DNA of 44,227 bases from Dehalococcoidia bacterium (GCA_002724585.1 PBPE01000033.1:1-44227), one strand, 5' to 3'; shown: positions 26,981-36,558, counted from the first letter of the stretch. A program made the numbers and translations. Notes: generated by a model from the letters alone, not told the origin.

Positions 26981-27877
26981 TTACGGCCACATTATCCAGC
27001 CGATGCGATCGGTACGCGCCTTAAATAAATGGCCTCCACCGGTGGTGACGTATAACGTTTTCATATCTCTATCGCCAAAACAACAATTGGTGGCACGTTC
27101 AACTCTTATCGGATGTGTCTCTAAAACCCTGCCAGTTGGAGAAAACACATAGATCATAGGACCAGGCCCCCCCGACTCCCAGCCAGCACAAGCAACTATA
27201 TTGCCATCGATGTCTAATGTCATACCGTCCACACCCCTCTGGACCCCATTAATATCAACACCAAACGTGTGTAGGGTTACATAATCGCCTAATGTACCGT
27301 TTTTGTTTATGGGGTAAGCACGAAGCTCCCTACGCTTATCAACTCCATAATCGCTTTGCGCAACATACAGAGTTTTTTGATCACGGGATATTAAGATACC
27401 ATTGGGACGGGTAATGTCAGTTGTAATACGACTTAGTCGCCATTGACTGGCTCCTTCTGGATCTAATCGTAAGACTGACATATGGTCCAGCGCTTGGTCT
27501 CCGCTACCACCAATACCGCTGTAAGGATCCGTAAACCAGATTCTTCCAGAACGGTCTACAACCAAATCATTAGGGTTGTTATGGGGGATTTGGTCAAGCG
27601 TATGCGGCAAAGAACTTATCGTTCTCTGGTCAGCTTCAAATCGAACAATACGCCGACCAGCCTGCTGGCACCCATATAAATTACCACCTGAATCAAAACA
27701 CAAACCATTAGTGTTAGATGTGCCAGTAAAATATTCCTCTACCTCCCCTGTATCCGGGATATAACGCATAATCCGAGAACCTTGAATATCCGTAAATAGC
27801 ACTGATGATCCGGTCCACACAGGCCCTTCTGTTGTTCCACCATATGGGCCAGCTACCAATTCAAACTCCCAATTCAT
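26981..27877 (-). CDS. SMP-30/gluconolactonase/LRE family protein
   Basis: TEGPVWTGSSVLFTDIQGSRIMRY...NTNGLCFDSGGNLYGCQQAGRRIVRFE...NNPNDLVVDRSGRIWFTDPYSG. Confidence 0.93.
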   Translation of the reverse strand: MNWEFELVAGPYGGTTEGPVWTGSSVLFTDIQGSRIMRYIPDTGEVEEYFTGTSNTNGLCFDSGGNLYGCQQAGRRIVRFEADQRTISSLPHTLDQIPHNNPNDLVVDRSGRIWFTDPYSGIGGSGDQALDHMSVLRLDPEGASQWRLSRITTDITRPNGILISRDQKTLYVAQSDYGVDKRRELRAYPINKNGTLGDYVTLHTFGVDINGVQRGVDGMTLDIDGNIVACAGWESGGPGPMIYVFSPTGRVLETHPIRVERATNCCFGDRDMKTLYVTTGGGHLFKARTDRIGWIMWP

Positions 27878-28019
27878 GAAACACCTCCTCCTGTAATGGT
27901 TGCCCGGGGCAAGTATATTATCCTCCGTTAGGGATGTCATTACAGTTATGAATTTGACACACAAATTGGGCCACTGTACGCTACTCTGCACCAGCAAAAC
28001 TCTCGCACGGTTAGATTCA

Positions 28020-28808
28020 ATGACTAATGAAATATTGCTCGAATATCAAGATCATATATCCACAGTCACGCTGAACCGCCCAGATCAAAGAAACGCTATC
28101 CGTTTTCATATGTGGGAAGAACTCTCGCATTTATTCCTAACACTAGATAACGACAATAATACTAGGGCGATCGTAATTAGAGGTGCGGGCACTGAATCAT
28201 TCTGTGCAGGGGCAGACATACAAGACTTTGAGAAATACAGAAATGACTCTAATCAAGGTTACGCATATAACGCGGCAGTCGATAACCTACTGGAGACTCT
28301 GATAAATCTAAAAACCCCAACCATTTCCATGATTCAAGGAGTAGCAGCTGGCGGCGGTTGTGAAATAGCAACGGCCACGGACATTCGCATTGCTACACCA
28401 ACTACCAGAATGGGAATCCCAGTCGCCCGCCTTGGAATCACAATAGGGCACAGAGAAATGAACAGTCTTGTAAATCTTGTAGGAAAGGGAAATGCTTTAT
28501 ACATACTCTTGTCAGGTCGTTTGGTGGACGGAGAGACTGCTCTATCTATGGGGCTAGTAACACAAGTAGTACCAGAATCAGATCTGGAACATATCACATA
28601 TAAACTTGCTGCTGAAATTTCCCAACTAGCTCCGCTCTCTCATGCGATCAATAAAGAGATTTTGAACAATGTAATAGAATGCCCTTCGTTAACTGGTTTA
28701 TCACAATCACAAAAGGAATTACCCTTAAAACAATTCGATACTAAAGATTACAAAGAGGGTTACAATGCTTTCCTAGAGAAACGCAAGCCTGACTTCATAG
28801 GCGAATAA
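28020..28808 (+). CDS. enoyl-CoA hydratase/isomerase family protein
   Basis: VTLNRPDQRNAIRFHMWEEL...IRGAGTESFCAGADIQDFEKY...TISMIQGVAAGGGCEIATATDIRIATPTTRMGIPVARLGI. Confidence 0.94.
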   Translation: MTNEILLEYQDHISTVTLNRPDQRNAIRFHMWEELSHLFLTLDNDNNTRAIVIRGAGTESFCAGADIQDFEKYRNDSNQGYAYNAAVDNLLETLINLKTPTISMIQGVAAGGGCEIATATDIRIATPTTRMGIPVARLGITIGHREMNSLVNLVGKGNALYILLSGRLVDGETALSMGLVTQVVPESDLEHITYKLAAEISQLAPLSHAINKEILNNVIECPSLTGLSQSQKELPLKQFDTKDYKEGYNAFLEKRKPDFIGE

Positions 28809-28856
28809 CTCTATTACACCTGCGACAATCTTACCAATATGTAGAGGTTTCAAGAC

Positions 28857-29600
28857 TTGCCCCGAACAAGTAAAAAAAGAGCAGATATCCTGGTATACGA
28901 GCTAGGTCTCTCGGAAAGCCGCGAGCAGGCTCAAACTATGATAATGGAGGGGTTAGTATTCCAACCATCCGGACGAGTTTTAAAGGCTAGTACGATACTG
29001 GATGAGAATACCCCTATCGAAATACGTGGAAGGCTACCCTATGTCAGCAGAGGAGGAATAAAACTTGCACACGCACTCGATAGTTTTAATATGAACGTTA
29101 CTGGCCAAGTTGTCTTAGATGTAGGGGCGTCTACTGGGGGATTTACCGACTGCGTTCTTCAAAAAGGATCATCACATGTATATGCTGTAGATGTTGGCCA
29201 TGGCCAAATCCATCACAAAATTAGAACAGATCCTAGAGTGAGTGTGACAGAAAAATGCAACGCGCGTTATCCCTTCACACTCCCCGAGAAAGTTGATTTA
29301 ATAACGATAGACGTGTCATTTATATCACTCCGATTGATATTACCGTCAGTAGCACAACATCTGAAAACAGGGTGTCATATTGTGGCCCTAGTTAAACCTC
29401 AGTTCGAAGCAGAAAAAGGAGAGGTAGGGAGAGGAGGAATTGTTCGAGACAGTACTGTACACGAGGAGGTAATGTCACGAATGTTCAATTGGTGCAACGA
29501 CAACAAATTCTCAGTGCGGGATCATTGTGAGTCTCCGATAAAAGGAGACTCTGGCAACAAAGAGTTCTTTATATTAGTGGACAAAACAATACCCGAATAA
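28857..29600 (+). CDS. tlyA: TlyA family rRNA (cytidine-2'-O)-methyltransferase
   Basis: S4 domain ADILVYELGLSESREQAQTMIMEGLV...PYVSRGGIKLAHALDSF...VLDVGASTGGFTDCVLQKGSSHVYAVDVGHGQIHHKIRTDPRV. TTG start. Confidence 0.93.
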   Translation: MPRTSKKRADILVYELGLSESREQAQTMIMEGLVFQPSGRVLKASTILDENTPIEIRGRLPYVSRGGIKLAHALDSFNMNVTGQVVLDVGASTGGFTDCVLQKGSSHVYAVDVGHGQIHHKIRTDPRVSVTEKCNARYPFTLPEKVDLITIDVSFISLRLILPSVAQHLKTGCHIVALVKPQFEAEKGEVGRGGIVRDSTVHEEVMSRMFNWCNDNKFSVRDHCESPIKGDSGNKEFFILVDKTIPE

Positions 29601-29628
29601 TAATTTTCGGAATGAAAAGGTGAGATAT

Positions 29629-30102
29629 ATGGATGTACAAAAAGTGGCTGAGCTTCTATTAGAGCGCAAAGAAACTGTATCTGTTGCGGAAGCATGCACA
29701 TGTGGACTAGTAGGCTATATTCTTGGAAGCGTTCCTGGAGCATCCCAATTCTTTCCAGGGGGAGTAATAGCATATACCGGTGGACTTAAGCAAAACATTT
29801 TAGGCGTATCTGACGAAATATATAACAGTAAGGGCACCGTCAGCAGCGAAATGGCCATAGCCATGGCAAGAGGGGTCCGGGAACTTACGAATACTAACTA
29901 CGGGATATCAACAACAGGAATAACCGGTCCTGCAGCCGGTAGATCAGGGCTCCCTATAGGAACATTTTTCCTTGGCCTGTCCATTAAGGACGGCCAAGAT
30001 ATATCGGCTGAGATCAGAGTAACCGGAGATAGAGATGAGAATAAGCAAGGAGCTGCTCAAGCCGTGATAAGCCTTCTCGGGGACCATTTGAATACACTCT
30101 AG
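29629..30102 (+). CDS. CinA C-terminal domain family protein (PncC-like)
   Basis: VSVAEACTCGLVGYILGSVPGASQFFPGGVIAYTGGLKQNILGVS...TTGITGPAAGRSGLPIGTFFLGL. Confidence 0.9.
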   Translation: MDVQKVAELLLERKETVSVAEACTCGLVGYILGSVPGASQFFPGGVIAYTGGLKQNILGVSDEIYNSKGTVSSEMAIAMARGVRELTNTNYGISTTGITGPAAGRSGLPIGTFFLGLSIKDGQDISAEIRVTGDRDENKQGAAQAVISLLGDHLNTL

Positions 30103-30174
30103 TATTAGAAATGCAATATGCCTGATCGATTGGAGGATTACGATTCAGGCATACCCGTGCAATATCCTGCAAGA

Positions 30175-31182
30175 TCACTCTTTAAAATGTGGCATAACTT
30201 TGCTAGAAAACAACTCCATATTACGAATACCGCTTTTTAGATCCATACCAGGCCACATCATACGAAAACTGCCGTGATCTATACCTAAAGAACGGTATTT
30301 TTCTATCTCAGTAACACAATCTTCTGGATCGCCAATGATAAAACGATCCCTAGCAAGTTCTTCAAAGGACGTGCTAAAACTTTCGTTTTCAGGTAAGGCT
30401 TTGTCCTGACCCCACTGTGCATAAGCTTCATATTTACCACCAAGAAATGGTTCTACCTCTTGGAATGCCTTTTCCTTATTATCGTGTACAAATAACTCTC
30501 TACCCATTGGTAACAATTTCGGACTTTCCATCCCAGCAGTGCTCGCGGTCTCATTGTACAGAGCTATCTGCCTCTTGATAGTTTCATACGTTGCATGAGG
30601 GTTAACGTACCAACTATAGTTATTATTGGCAGCTCTTTGAATGGCTGCATCGCTATTCGCTGCTACCCAGACAGGTGGATGAGGATTCTGAATCGGTTTT
30701 AATACCATCTCAGCATCTGTAACCTGAAAGTGCTTGCCTGAATATGTGACTTTTTCTTCAGTCCACAACTTCCTCATCAAATCCAAACATTCCATGTAAC
30801 GGGAAACTCGACGTCGTGGGTCGATCGCAAAGGCGTCGTATTCTTCGTCTCTATACCCTAATGCAGCTGCCAATATGAACCGGCCATTAGTAATAACGTC
30901 CATAGTGGCGATACGTTCCGCTAAATCTACAGGGTGATGCAAAGGGATAAGCAACGTAGCAACTATGCTCATATTACCTGTTTCAGCCGCCAATCTGGCA
31001 AGCAAGGGCATTGTTTGCAGTTGTTGATAAGGCGATGTTAAATAATGCTGTCCTTGATATATAAAATCAAAACCAAGATCCCTAGCAGATCTGACATATT
31101 CAACAATCTCGCCGAAACTTTGTCTCATGTTAGTCCCTCTAGGTTGCTGACCCATCCCAGTTAGTGAGACGCCGAATTTCAT
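30175..31182 (-). CDS. LLM class flavin-dependent oxidoreductase
   Basis: MKFGVSLTGMGQ...VEYVRSARDLGFDFIYQGQHYLTSPYQQLQTMPLLARLAAETGNMSIVATLLIPLHHPVDLAERIATMDVITNGRFILAAALGYRDEEYDAF. Confidence 0.92.
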   Translation of the reverse strand: MKFGVSLTGMGQQPRGTNMRQSFGEIVEYVRSARDLGFDFIYQGQHYLTSPYQQLQTMPLLARLAAETGNMSIVATLLIPLHHPVDLAERIATMDVITNGRFILAAALGYRDEEYDAFAIDPRRRVSRYMECLDLMRKLWTEEKVTYSGKHFQVTDAEMVLKPIQNPHPPVWVAANSDAAIQRAANNNYSWYVNPHATYETIKRQIALYNETASTAGMESPKLLPMGRELFVHDNKEKAFQEVEPFLGGKYEAYAQWGQDKALPENESFSTSFEELARDRFIIGDPEDCVTEIEKYRSLGIDHGSFRMMWPGMDLKSGIRNMELFSSKVMPHFKE

Positions 31183-31333
31183 AATCAAACTCCTGATTTG
31201 TATATTTAAGTAGTATTCTAGAATACCCCAACTGTCACTAGTATCCCACCTTGACTAAGCTATATGTCGGAGCTAACATCCGACAGCAGACTCATTAATG
31301 TCGTATTACTCTACACTTTTTATAGGTCGTCAT

Positions 31334-32161
31334 ATGCAAATAACTGAACACGTTTTCGCTACTCATATTACCGAGGACCAAAATAGTTTTGGCGCCATGC
31401 ACCCGGGAGGCACCCACATATATTTTGTCGGAGACCCAAACGAGGAAATGGTGGTCATTGATTCCGGAGAGCCATATCGTTCATGGACTAAACAGATTCT
31501 CGACTATTACAAAGAATTGGGAACCCCCAAGATTTCATCCATACTGATAACCCATGGGCATGGGGATCATATTGGAGGACTCGACCGACTCCAAGAACAA
31601 ATGAACTGCCCAGTAAGATGCCATCCTAAATTAGAACCTCTTTTGACCCAAAGATTAGGCCAAGATTGCGTTGTGAAGCTTAGATCTCGGGAGCTAGTGA
31701 CAACCGGAGGGCAAGTATCACTGCGAGCGTTGTTTACCCCTGGTCATGAAGAAGATCACGTCTGCTATTCATTACGAGCAGATAAAGTATTATTTAGCGG
31801 AGACACTATCTTGGGAAACTCATCATCAAGTGTAAGGAACTTACGCCAATACATGGCCTCTCTGGCAATCATGGCCAAGCAGAAGCCCGATATTATTTGC
31901 CCTGGTCATGGCAGTATCATCCGTCATGGCACTAACAGAATCCAATGGTATATCGAACACCGTTTGGCTAGAGAATCACAGATCCTAGAAGCACTAAGCA
32001 ATGGTCCGGTTACCGTAGAAGAATCCGTAGATTTGGTATATCCCAGGAATTTAAGGAAAAATCTTAAAAACTCTGCCGCGAGGAATATTCAAACTCATTT
32101 AAATAAGTTAAAAGAAGAAGGCAAGGTAATTGAAATCGGTTCTACCTATTCACTGCCATAA
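31334..32161 (+). CDS. MBL-fold metallo-hydrolase
   Basis: SILITHGHGDHIGGLDRLQ, FTPGHEEDHVCYSLRADKVLFSGDTILG, PDIICPGHGSII. Confidence 0.94.
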   Translation: MQITEHVFATHITEDQNSFGAMHPGGTHIYFVGDPNEEMVVIDSGEPYRSWTKQILDYYKELGTPKISSILITHGHGDHIGGLDRLQEQMNCPVRCHPKLEPLLTQRLGQDCVVKLRSRELVTTGGQVSLRALFTPGHEEDHVCYSLRADKVLFSGDTILGNSSSSVRNLRQYMASLAIMAKQKPDIICPGHGSIIRHGTNRIQWYIEHRLARESQILEALSNGPVTVEESVDLVYPRNLRKNLKNSAARNIQTHLNKLKEEGKVIEIGSTYSLP

Positions 32162-32193
32162 TCCTATAAGTAATTACAAACGTCTAATGAATA

Positions 32194-32382
32194 ATGTTCT
32201 ATAGAACCGGCATAAATAATTTCAGAGCATCAATGGGATGTGGGTTCTTTATCCTAGTTATCGGAGCGTTGCTAATCAGTCCTTTGGTGGACATAATAGT
32301 TGATCTATTGGGTTGGATACTAATATCAACAGGTTTCCTTATATTAGCCTTGAATACATTCCAGGCAATCTTTAAAAAATAA
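32194..32382 (+). CDS. small membrane protein (about 62 aa or less, two predicted TM helices)
   Basis: MGCGFFILVIGALLISPLVDIIVDLLGWILISTGFLILALNTFQAIFKK hydrophobic pattern. Confidence 0.6.
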   Translation: MFYRTGINNFRASMGCGFFILVIGALLISPLVDIIVDLLGWILISTGFLILALNTFQAIFKK

Positions 32383-32410
32383 AATAGCCATACAACATCA
32401 CACGTCTAAA

Positions 32411-32797
32411 TTAATTGCGCTGCAATAGTTCAATCCTAATATTATCGGGTGCCATTACAAAAGCTATCCGGACACCAGGCCTTATGTCATACGGTTCAAC
32501 CGCCATTTCAGCGCCTCTGCTCTTGAGATCAGCAACCGCCTCATCAATATTATCTACACGGAACCCAAAATGGTCCAATCCCAAATGTGGATCCACTGGA
32601 CTAATAGACATATCAACTTCTTCTGGTACTGCCGCAATAAAAACAGCTAATCCATTAATATCCAAGTCTATACGAGGTTGTCCATCCGATTGAACAGATT
32701 CTAGAATTTTCGCATCAAACATGGTCTCAAAATACTTGGCTATACCCATGGGATTCTTGCTGCGAAGATGAATATGATCATAACTATAAACAGGCAT
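32411..32797 (-). CDS. VOC (glyoxalase/bleomycin resistance) family protein
   Basis: YDHIHLRSKNPMGIAKYFETMFDAKI...HLGLDHFGFRVDNIDEAVADLKSRGAEM...IAFVMAPDNIRIELLQ. Confidence 0.92.
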   Translation of the reverse strand: MPVYSYDHIHLRSKNPMGIAKYFETMFDAKILESVQSDGQPRIDLDINGLAVFIAAVPEEVDMSISPVDPHLGLDHFGFRVDNIDEAVADLKSRGAEMAVEPYDIRPGVRIAFVMAPDNIRIELLQRN

Positions 32798-32927
32798 AAC
32801 TATTCTCCCAAAATATTGTTAACAAACTAATCTTTAGTTCCATGTAGAATAGTTTTAATATACATCAAGTTATTAGCCGTGGCCATATAGGATAATTATC
32901 CGAATATGAAAGTAACTCCATACTATA

Positions 32928-32956
32928 TTGACCTGCAGGATAACAGAATATAGAAT
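32928..32956 (+). promoter_or_regulatory. sigma70-type promoter of the cob operon
   Basis: TTGACC-N17-TAGAAT ending about 50 nt before the riboswitch. Confidence 0.55.
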
Positions 32957-33004
32957 TGCACTAGCGCCAATTAGGTGGAAATCTTAACAATTGAATAAAA
33001 AGCA

Positions 33005-33170
33005 CTTTGAGGTGGCCCATCACTGGGCTGAAAAGGGAAGCCGGTTTGAGTCCGGCACGGTCCCGCCACTGTAACTGATGAGAGCATCCAAAACTACAAG
33101 CCACTGGCCATATGGCTGGGAAGGCTCCGGTTGTTCGCCTATAATCAGAAGTCAGGAGACCTGCCTCCTA
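33005..33170 (+). ncRNA. cobalamin (B12) riboswitch
   Basis: GGGAAgCCGGTttgAGTCCGGCacgGTCCCGCCACTGTaa...aGCCACTGgccatatggctGGGAAGGc...GTCAGGAGACCTGCC core motifs, directly upstream of cobalamin genes. Confidence 0.95.
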
Positions 33171-33219
33171 GTAGACTTGGTACCCCTCGTGGAAAAGGTG
33201 TACGAGATTCAATATTCTC

Positions 33220-33249
33220 AACCTGACCACAAAGTCAGGTTTTTTTTTG
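33220..33249 (+). terminator. riboswitch-associated intrinsic terminator
   Basis: AACCTGAC-CACAAA-GTCAGGTT followed by a T9 tract. Confidence 0.88.
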
Positions 33250-33262
33250 CCTAATCGTCTCA

Positions 33263-33360
33263 CGAGGAAGAACTGTAGAATGATATTACTCTGGAGAAAC
33301 CTCCTCCTCTCCCGCATAATGATCCTGTTCACAGTAGGACGTTCTACAGTTCTCTCCTCG
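33263..33360 (+). other. structured element in cob leader (long inverted repeat enclosing two hairpins)
   Basis: CGAGGA-AGAACTGTAGAA (33263..33280) pairs with TTCTACAGTTCT-C-TCCTCG (33342..33360). Interior contains GGAG-AAAC-CTCC and TCCTGTT-CAC-AGTAGGA. Confidence 0.55.
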
Positions 33361-33434
33361 CTTTTGCAGGAATCTATAAATCGTATCTATTGTATTAAAT
33401 AATAAAACAAGGATATCAAGTTGAGATTAATAGT

Positions 33435-34805
33435 TTGACCCCATCAATTGTTATAGCAGGCGTAAGAAGCGGGGTAGGAAAAACAACAATAGCGACAGGC
33501 ATAATGGGAGCTCTGACAAAAAGAGGTAAGCGAGTTCAACCTTTTAAAGCAGGCCCAGACTACATTGACCCGTCGTATCATAAGCTTGCCACCGGCATAC
33601 CTTCACGCAACCTAGACTCATGGCTGCTGCCGCATGAGATTGTATCCGAACTTTTTCATAAAGCGAGTCAGACTGCAGATATTTGTATCGTAGAGGGGGT
33701 AATGGGCCTATTTGATGGACACTCCAATTTAGATGAATCCGGTTCTACCGCCCAATTAGCTAAGTTAATACACTCTCCTGTCGTGCTTATAGCGGACGCT
33801 TCTAAAGTAGCTAGAAGTGTTGCTGCAGAAATACTTGGATATCGTATGTTTGACCCAGAGCTAAATATAGCTGGAGTGATATTGAACGGAATCGGCAGTC
33901 CTAGACACCTTGAATTCTGCAAACCTCAAATCGAAAAGAGTACAGGAATACCGGTGATAGGATACATGCCCAGACGCCAAGATTTAGTACAACCCGAAAG
34001 ACATCTCGGGTTGATACCTACAACAGAAGGTACGGTAGTCCAAGAGTGGTATGATTCTCTAATATCTCAAACTGAAGAAACCATAGACCTAGAAGCTATC
34101 TGCGATATAGCAACCACCGCAAAACTTGACTTCGTCAAGCCATACATATATCCAGAGTGTCCTCAACCTAAAATAGCAGTCATCGCAGTAGCTAGAGATG
34201 AGGCTTTCAGTTTTTACTACCAAGATTCATTAGACCTCCTAGAAGCTTGGGGCGCTGAAATTGTAGAATTCAGCCCTTTGAAAGACAGCCAAGCACCTGA
34301 ACGGTGTGGAGGGATTTACATAGGAGGTGGATTCCCAGAACTATTCGCACGAGAACTTGCAGAGAATACTCCTATGTTACGATCCATAAATTCCCTAATT
34401 GGTCGGGGTATCCCCGTATATGCTGAATGTGGAGGATTGATGTACTTAGGACAAAGCCTTTCAGATATGAACGGACAGATGCATCCCATGGTTCAAGCTC
34501 TGCCTCTGTCATCTTCTATGAAAGACCAAACCCTTCACTTAGGATATAGAGAGTTAGAAGCCCTTTGCGATAGCCCGATAATGGAGAAAGGACAAATTAT
34601 AAAAGGTCATGAATTTCACTGGTCAGTATTGGAAAATAAACCTGAATTGCACAATGCGTTATATTCCATATTAGATCAAGAAAATAGATTCGAGGGGTTT
34701 CGCAGTGAAAACGTGTGGGCGTCATATGTTCACGTACACCTTGCCAGCGACCCATCGTTAGCTAAGAGATTCGTAGAAGTATGCTCTAAATTTTCCACGC
34801 TGTAA
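33435..34805 (+). CDS. cobB: cobyrinate a,c-diamide synthase
   Basis: VIAGVRSGVGKTTIATGIMGALTKRGKRVQPFKAGPDYIDPSYHKLATG...VEGVMGLFDGHS...GGIYIGGGFPELFARELAEN...YAECGGLMYLGQSL. TTG start. Confidence 0.95.
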   Translation: MTPSIVIAGVRSGVGKTTIATGIMGALTKRGKRVQPFKAGPDYIDPSYHKLATGIPSRNLDSWLLPHEIVSELFHKASQTADICIVEGVMGLFDGHSNLDESGSTAQLAKLIHSPVVLIADASKVARSVAAEILGYRMFDPELNIAGVILNGIGSPRHLEFCKPQIEKSTGIPVIGYMPRRQDLVQPERHLGLIPTTEGTVVQEWYDSLISQTEETIDLEAICDIATTAKLDFVKPYIYPECPQPKIAVIAVARDEAFSFYYQDSLDLLEAWGAEIVEFSPLKDSQAPERCGGIYIGGGFPELFARELAENTPMLRSINSLIGRGIPVYAECGGLMYLGQSLSDMNGQMHPMVQALPLSSSMKDQTLHLGYRELEALCDSPIMEKGQIIKGHEFHWSVLENKPELHNALYSILDQENRFEGFRSENVWASYVHVHLASDPSLAKRFVEVCSKFSTL

Positions 34806-34884
34806 GTTATATGATTATTGTACCTGTTTCCTGATATAGCAAAGTTATAAATTAATTACCAAAACTAAACTAGGATAAAGAATA

Positions 34885-35445
34885 ATGAGTACTGAACCTG
34901 GACCACAATCCGTCAAAGGGCCACGCATTAATAAAGGACTTACAATTGTAAACACCGGAAACGGTAAAGGAAAAACTACTGCGGCAATGGGTGTTCTGTT
35001 TCGTGCCTGGGGCAGGGACATGAAAGTTCAGATGCTCCAATTCATAAAACATACTACCGCAAATTTCGGAGAACAACGAGCCGCCCAAAAAATCGGTGTT
35101 CCTGTAAGAGCTATGGGAGATGGCTTCACATGGCGTTCTAAAGACCTAGATCAAAGCGCTGATCTAGCACGAGCACTTTGGGAAGATGCCAAGGAAATTA
35201 TAGCGTCAAGTGATAATGACCTGGTCATTTTGGACGAATTTACCTATCCACTCCATTATGGTTGGATAGAGGTTCAAGAGGTTATAGAGACACTCGGAAA
35301 ACGACCTGAAATGTTGCACATAATAATAACTGGACGACATGCTCCCCAAGAGCTAATAGATTTTGCTGACTTGGTAACAGAAATGAACGTCATTAAACAC
35401 CCTTACTCCGAAGGCATTAAAGCCCAACCAGGTATAGAGTTCTAG
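34885..35445 (+). CDS. cobO: cob(I)yrinic acid a,c-diamide adenosyltransferase
   Basis: KGLTIVNTGNGKGKTTAAMGVLFRAWGRDMKVQMLQFIK...LVILDEFTYPLHYGWI...IIITGRHAPQELIDFADLVTEM. Confidence 0.96.
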   Translation: MSTEPGPQSVKGPRINKGLTIVNTGNGKGKTTAAMGVLFRAWGRDMKVQMLQFIKHTTANFGEQRAAQKIGVPVRAMGDGFTWRSKDLDQSADLARALWEDAKEIIASSDNDLVILDEFTYPLHYGWIEVQEVIETLGKRPEMLHIIITGRHAPQELIDFADLVTEMNVIKHPYSEGIKAQPGIEF

Positions 35446-35487
35446 CCATCAGAACAAAAATCTTAGTAAAGTTAAAAAAGGAAAACC

Positions 35488-36558
35488 ATGTCTATATCGA
35501 AACTCATTGACGAAACTATACTTAAGATTGATCCGTTAGATGAAATATCAATGTCCGCGGCCCGCGAACGTCAAAACACTTTGACCAAACCTCTCGGAAG
35601 TCTGGGTAGACTCGAAGAATTGTCAATTAAATTAGCGGGGATATATTCTAATCCCACACCCGTGATAGCGAATAAATCCGTTATTTTAGCAGCCGGCGAT
35701 CACGGTGTCGTAGCTGAAGGTGTTAGTGCATACCCGCAAGAAGTTACTCCACAAATGGTCCAGAATTTTTTAGCGGGCGGAGCAGGTATAAATGTTCTGG
35801 CCCGACACGCGGGAGCAAATATCGTTATCCTAGACGTTGGAGTAGCTTCAGAGCTTCCCGACCACCCAGTACTAAAAAAAGTCAAAGTAGCACAGGGAAC
35901 TCAAAACATAGCTAACGGCCCTGCTATGACACGTGACCAAGCGATTCAGTGTCTCGAAATTGGCATAAAGGCAGCTGAAGAGCAAATATCTGGAGGGGCC
36001 GACATAATTGCCTTTGGCGAGATGGGCATCGGTAACACAACACCCTCAAGTGCTATTACTAGTGTCATTACAAAAACCGATACTGCTACCACTACAGGTC
36101 GAGGTACTGGAGTGGATGACAAATCACTTGATCACAAAATAGCTATAATAAAAAAAGCTATAGATACCAATAAACCTAATCCTACCGACGGATTGGATGT
36201 GCTTATAAAAGTCGGAGGTCTAGAAATTGGGGCATTGGCGGGGGCAATGCTCGCCACAGCAGCGCGCAACAAACCAGTAATTGTTGACGGTTTCATATCG
36301 GGCGCCGCCGCATTAATAGCGTGGACACTATGTCCAAACGCGAGATTGTATTTTATAGCATCTCATAATTCAGTAGAACCAGGTCACAATATAGGACTCA
36401 GCACTATGGGCTTGAGACCTCTGTTCGACCTAGAAATGCGATTAGGAGAAGGGACCGGCGCTACCTTGGCGATGCCCATAATAGAGGCCGCCGCTAAATG
36501 TCTATCCGAAATGGCCACGTTTGCCGAAGCAGGTGTGTCTGGTAAGGAAAATGATTAA
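35488..36558 (+). CDS. cobT: nicotinate-nucleotide--dimethylbenzimidazole phosphoribosyltransferase
   Basis: RQNTLTKPLGSLGRLEELSIKLAGI...AAGDHGVVAEGVSAYPQEVTPQMVQNFLAGGAGINVLARHAG...FGEMGIGNTTPSSAI. Confidence 0.97.
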   Translation: MSISKLIDETILKIDPLDEISMSAARERQNTLTKPLGSLGRLEELSIKLAGIYSNPTPVIANKSVILAAGDHGVVAEGVSAYPQEVTPQMVQNFLAGGAGINVLARHAGANIVILDVGVASELPDHPVLKKVKVAQGTQNIANGPAMTRDQAIQCLEIGIKAAEEQISGGADIIAFGEMGIGNTTPSSAITSVITKTDTATTTGRGTGVDDKSLDHKIAIIKKAIDTNKPNPTDGLDVLIKVGGLEIGALAGAMLATAARNKPVIVDGFISGAAALIAWTLCPNARLYFIASHNSVEPGHNIGLSTMGLRPLFDLEMRLGEGTGATLAMPIIEAAAKCLSEMATFAEAGVSGKEND

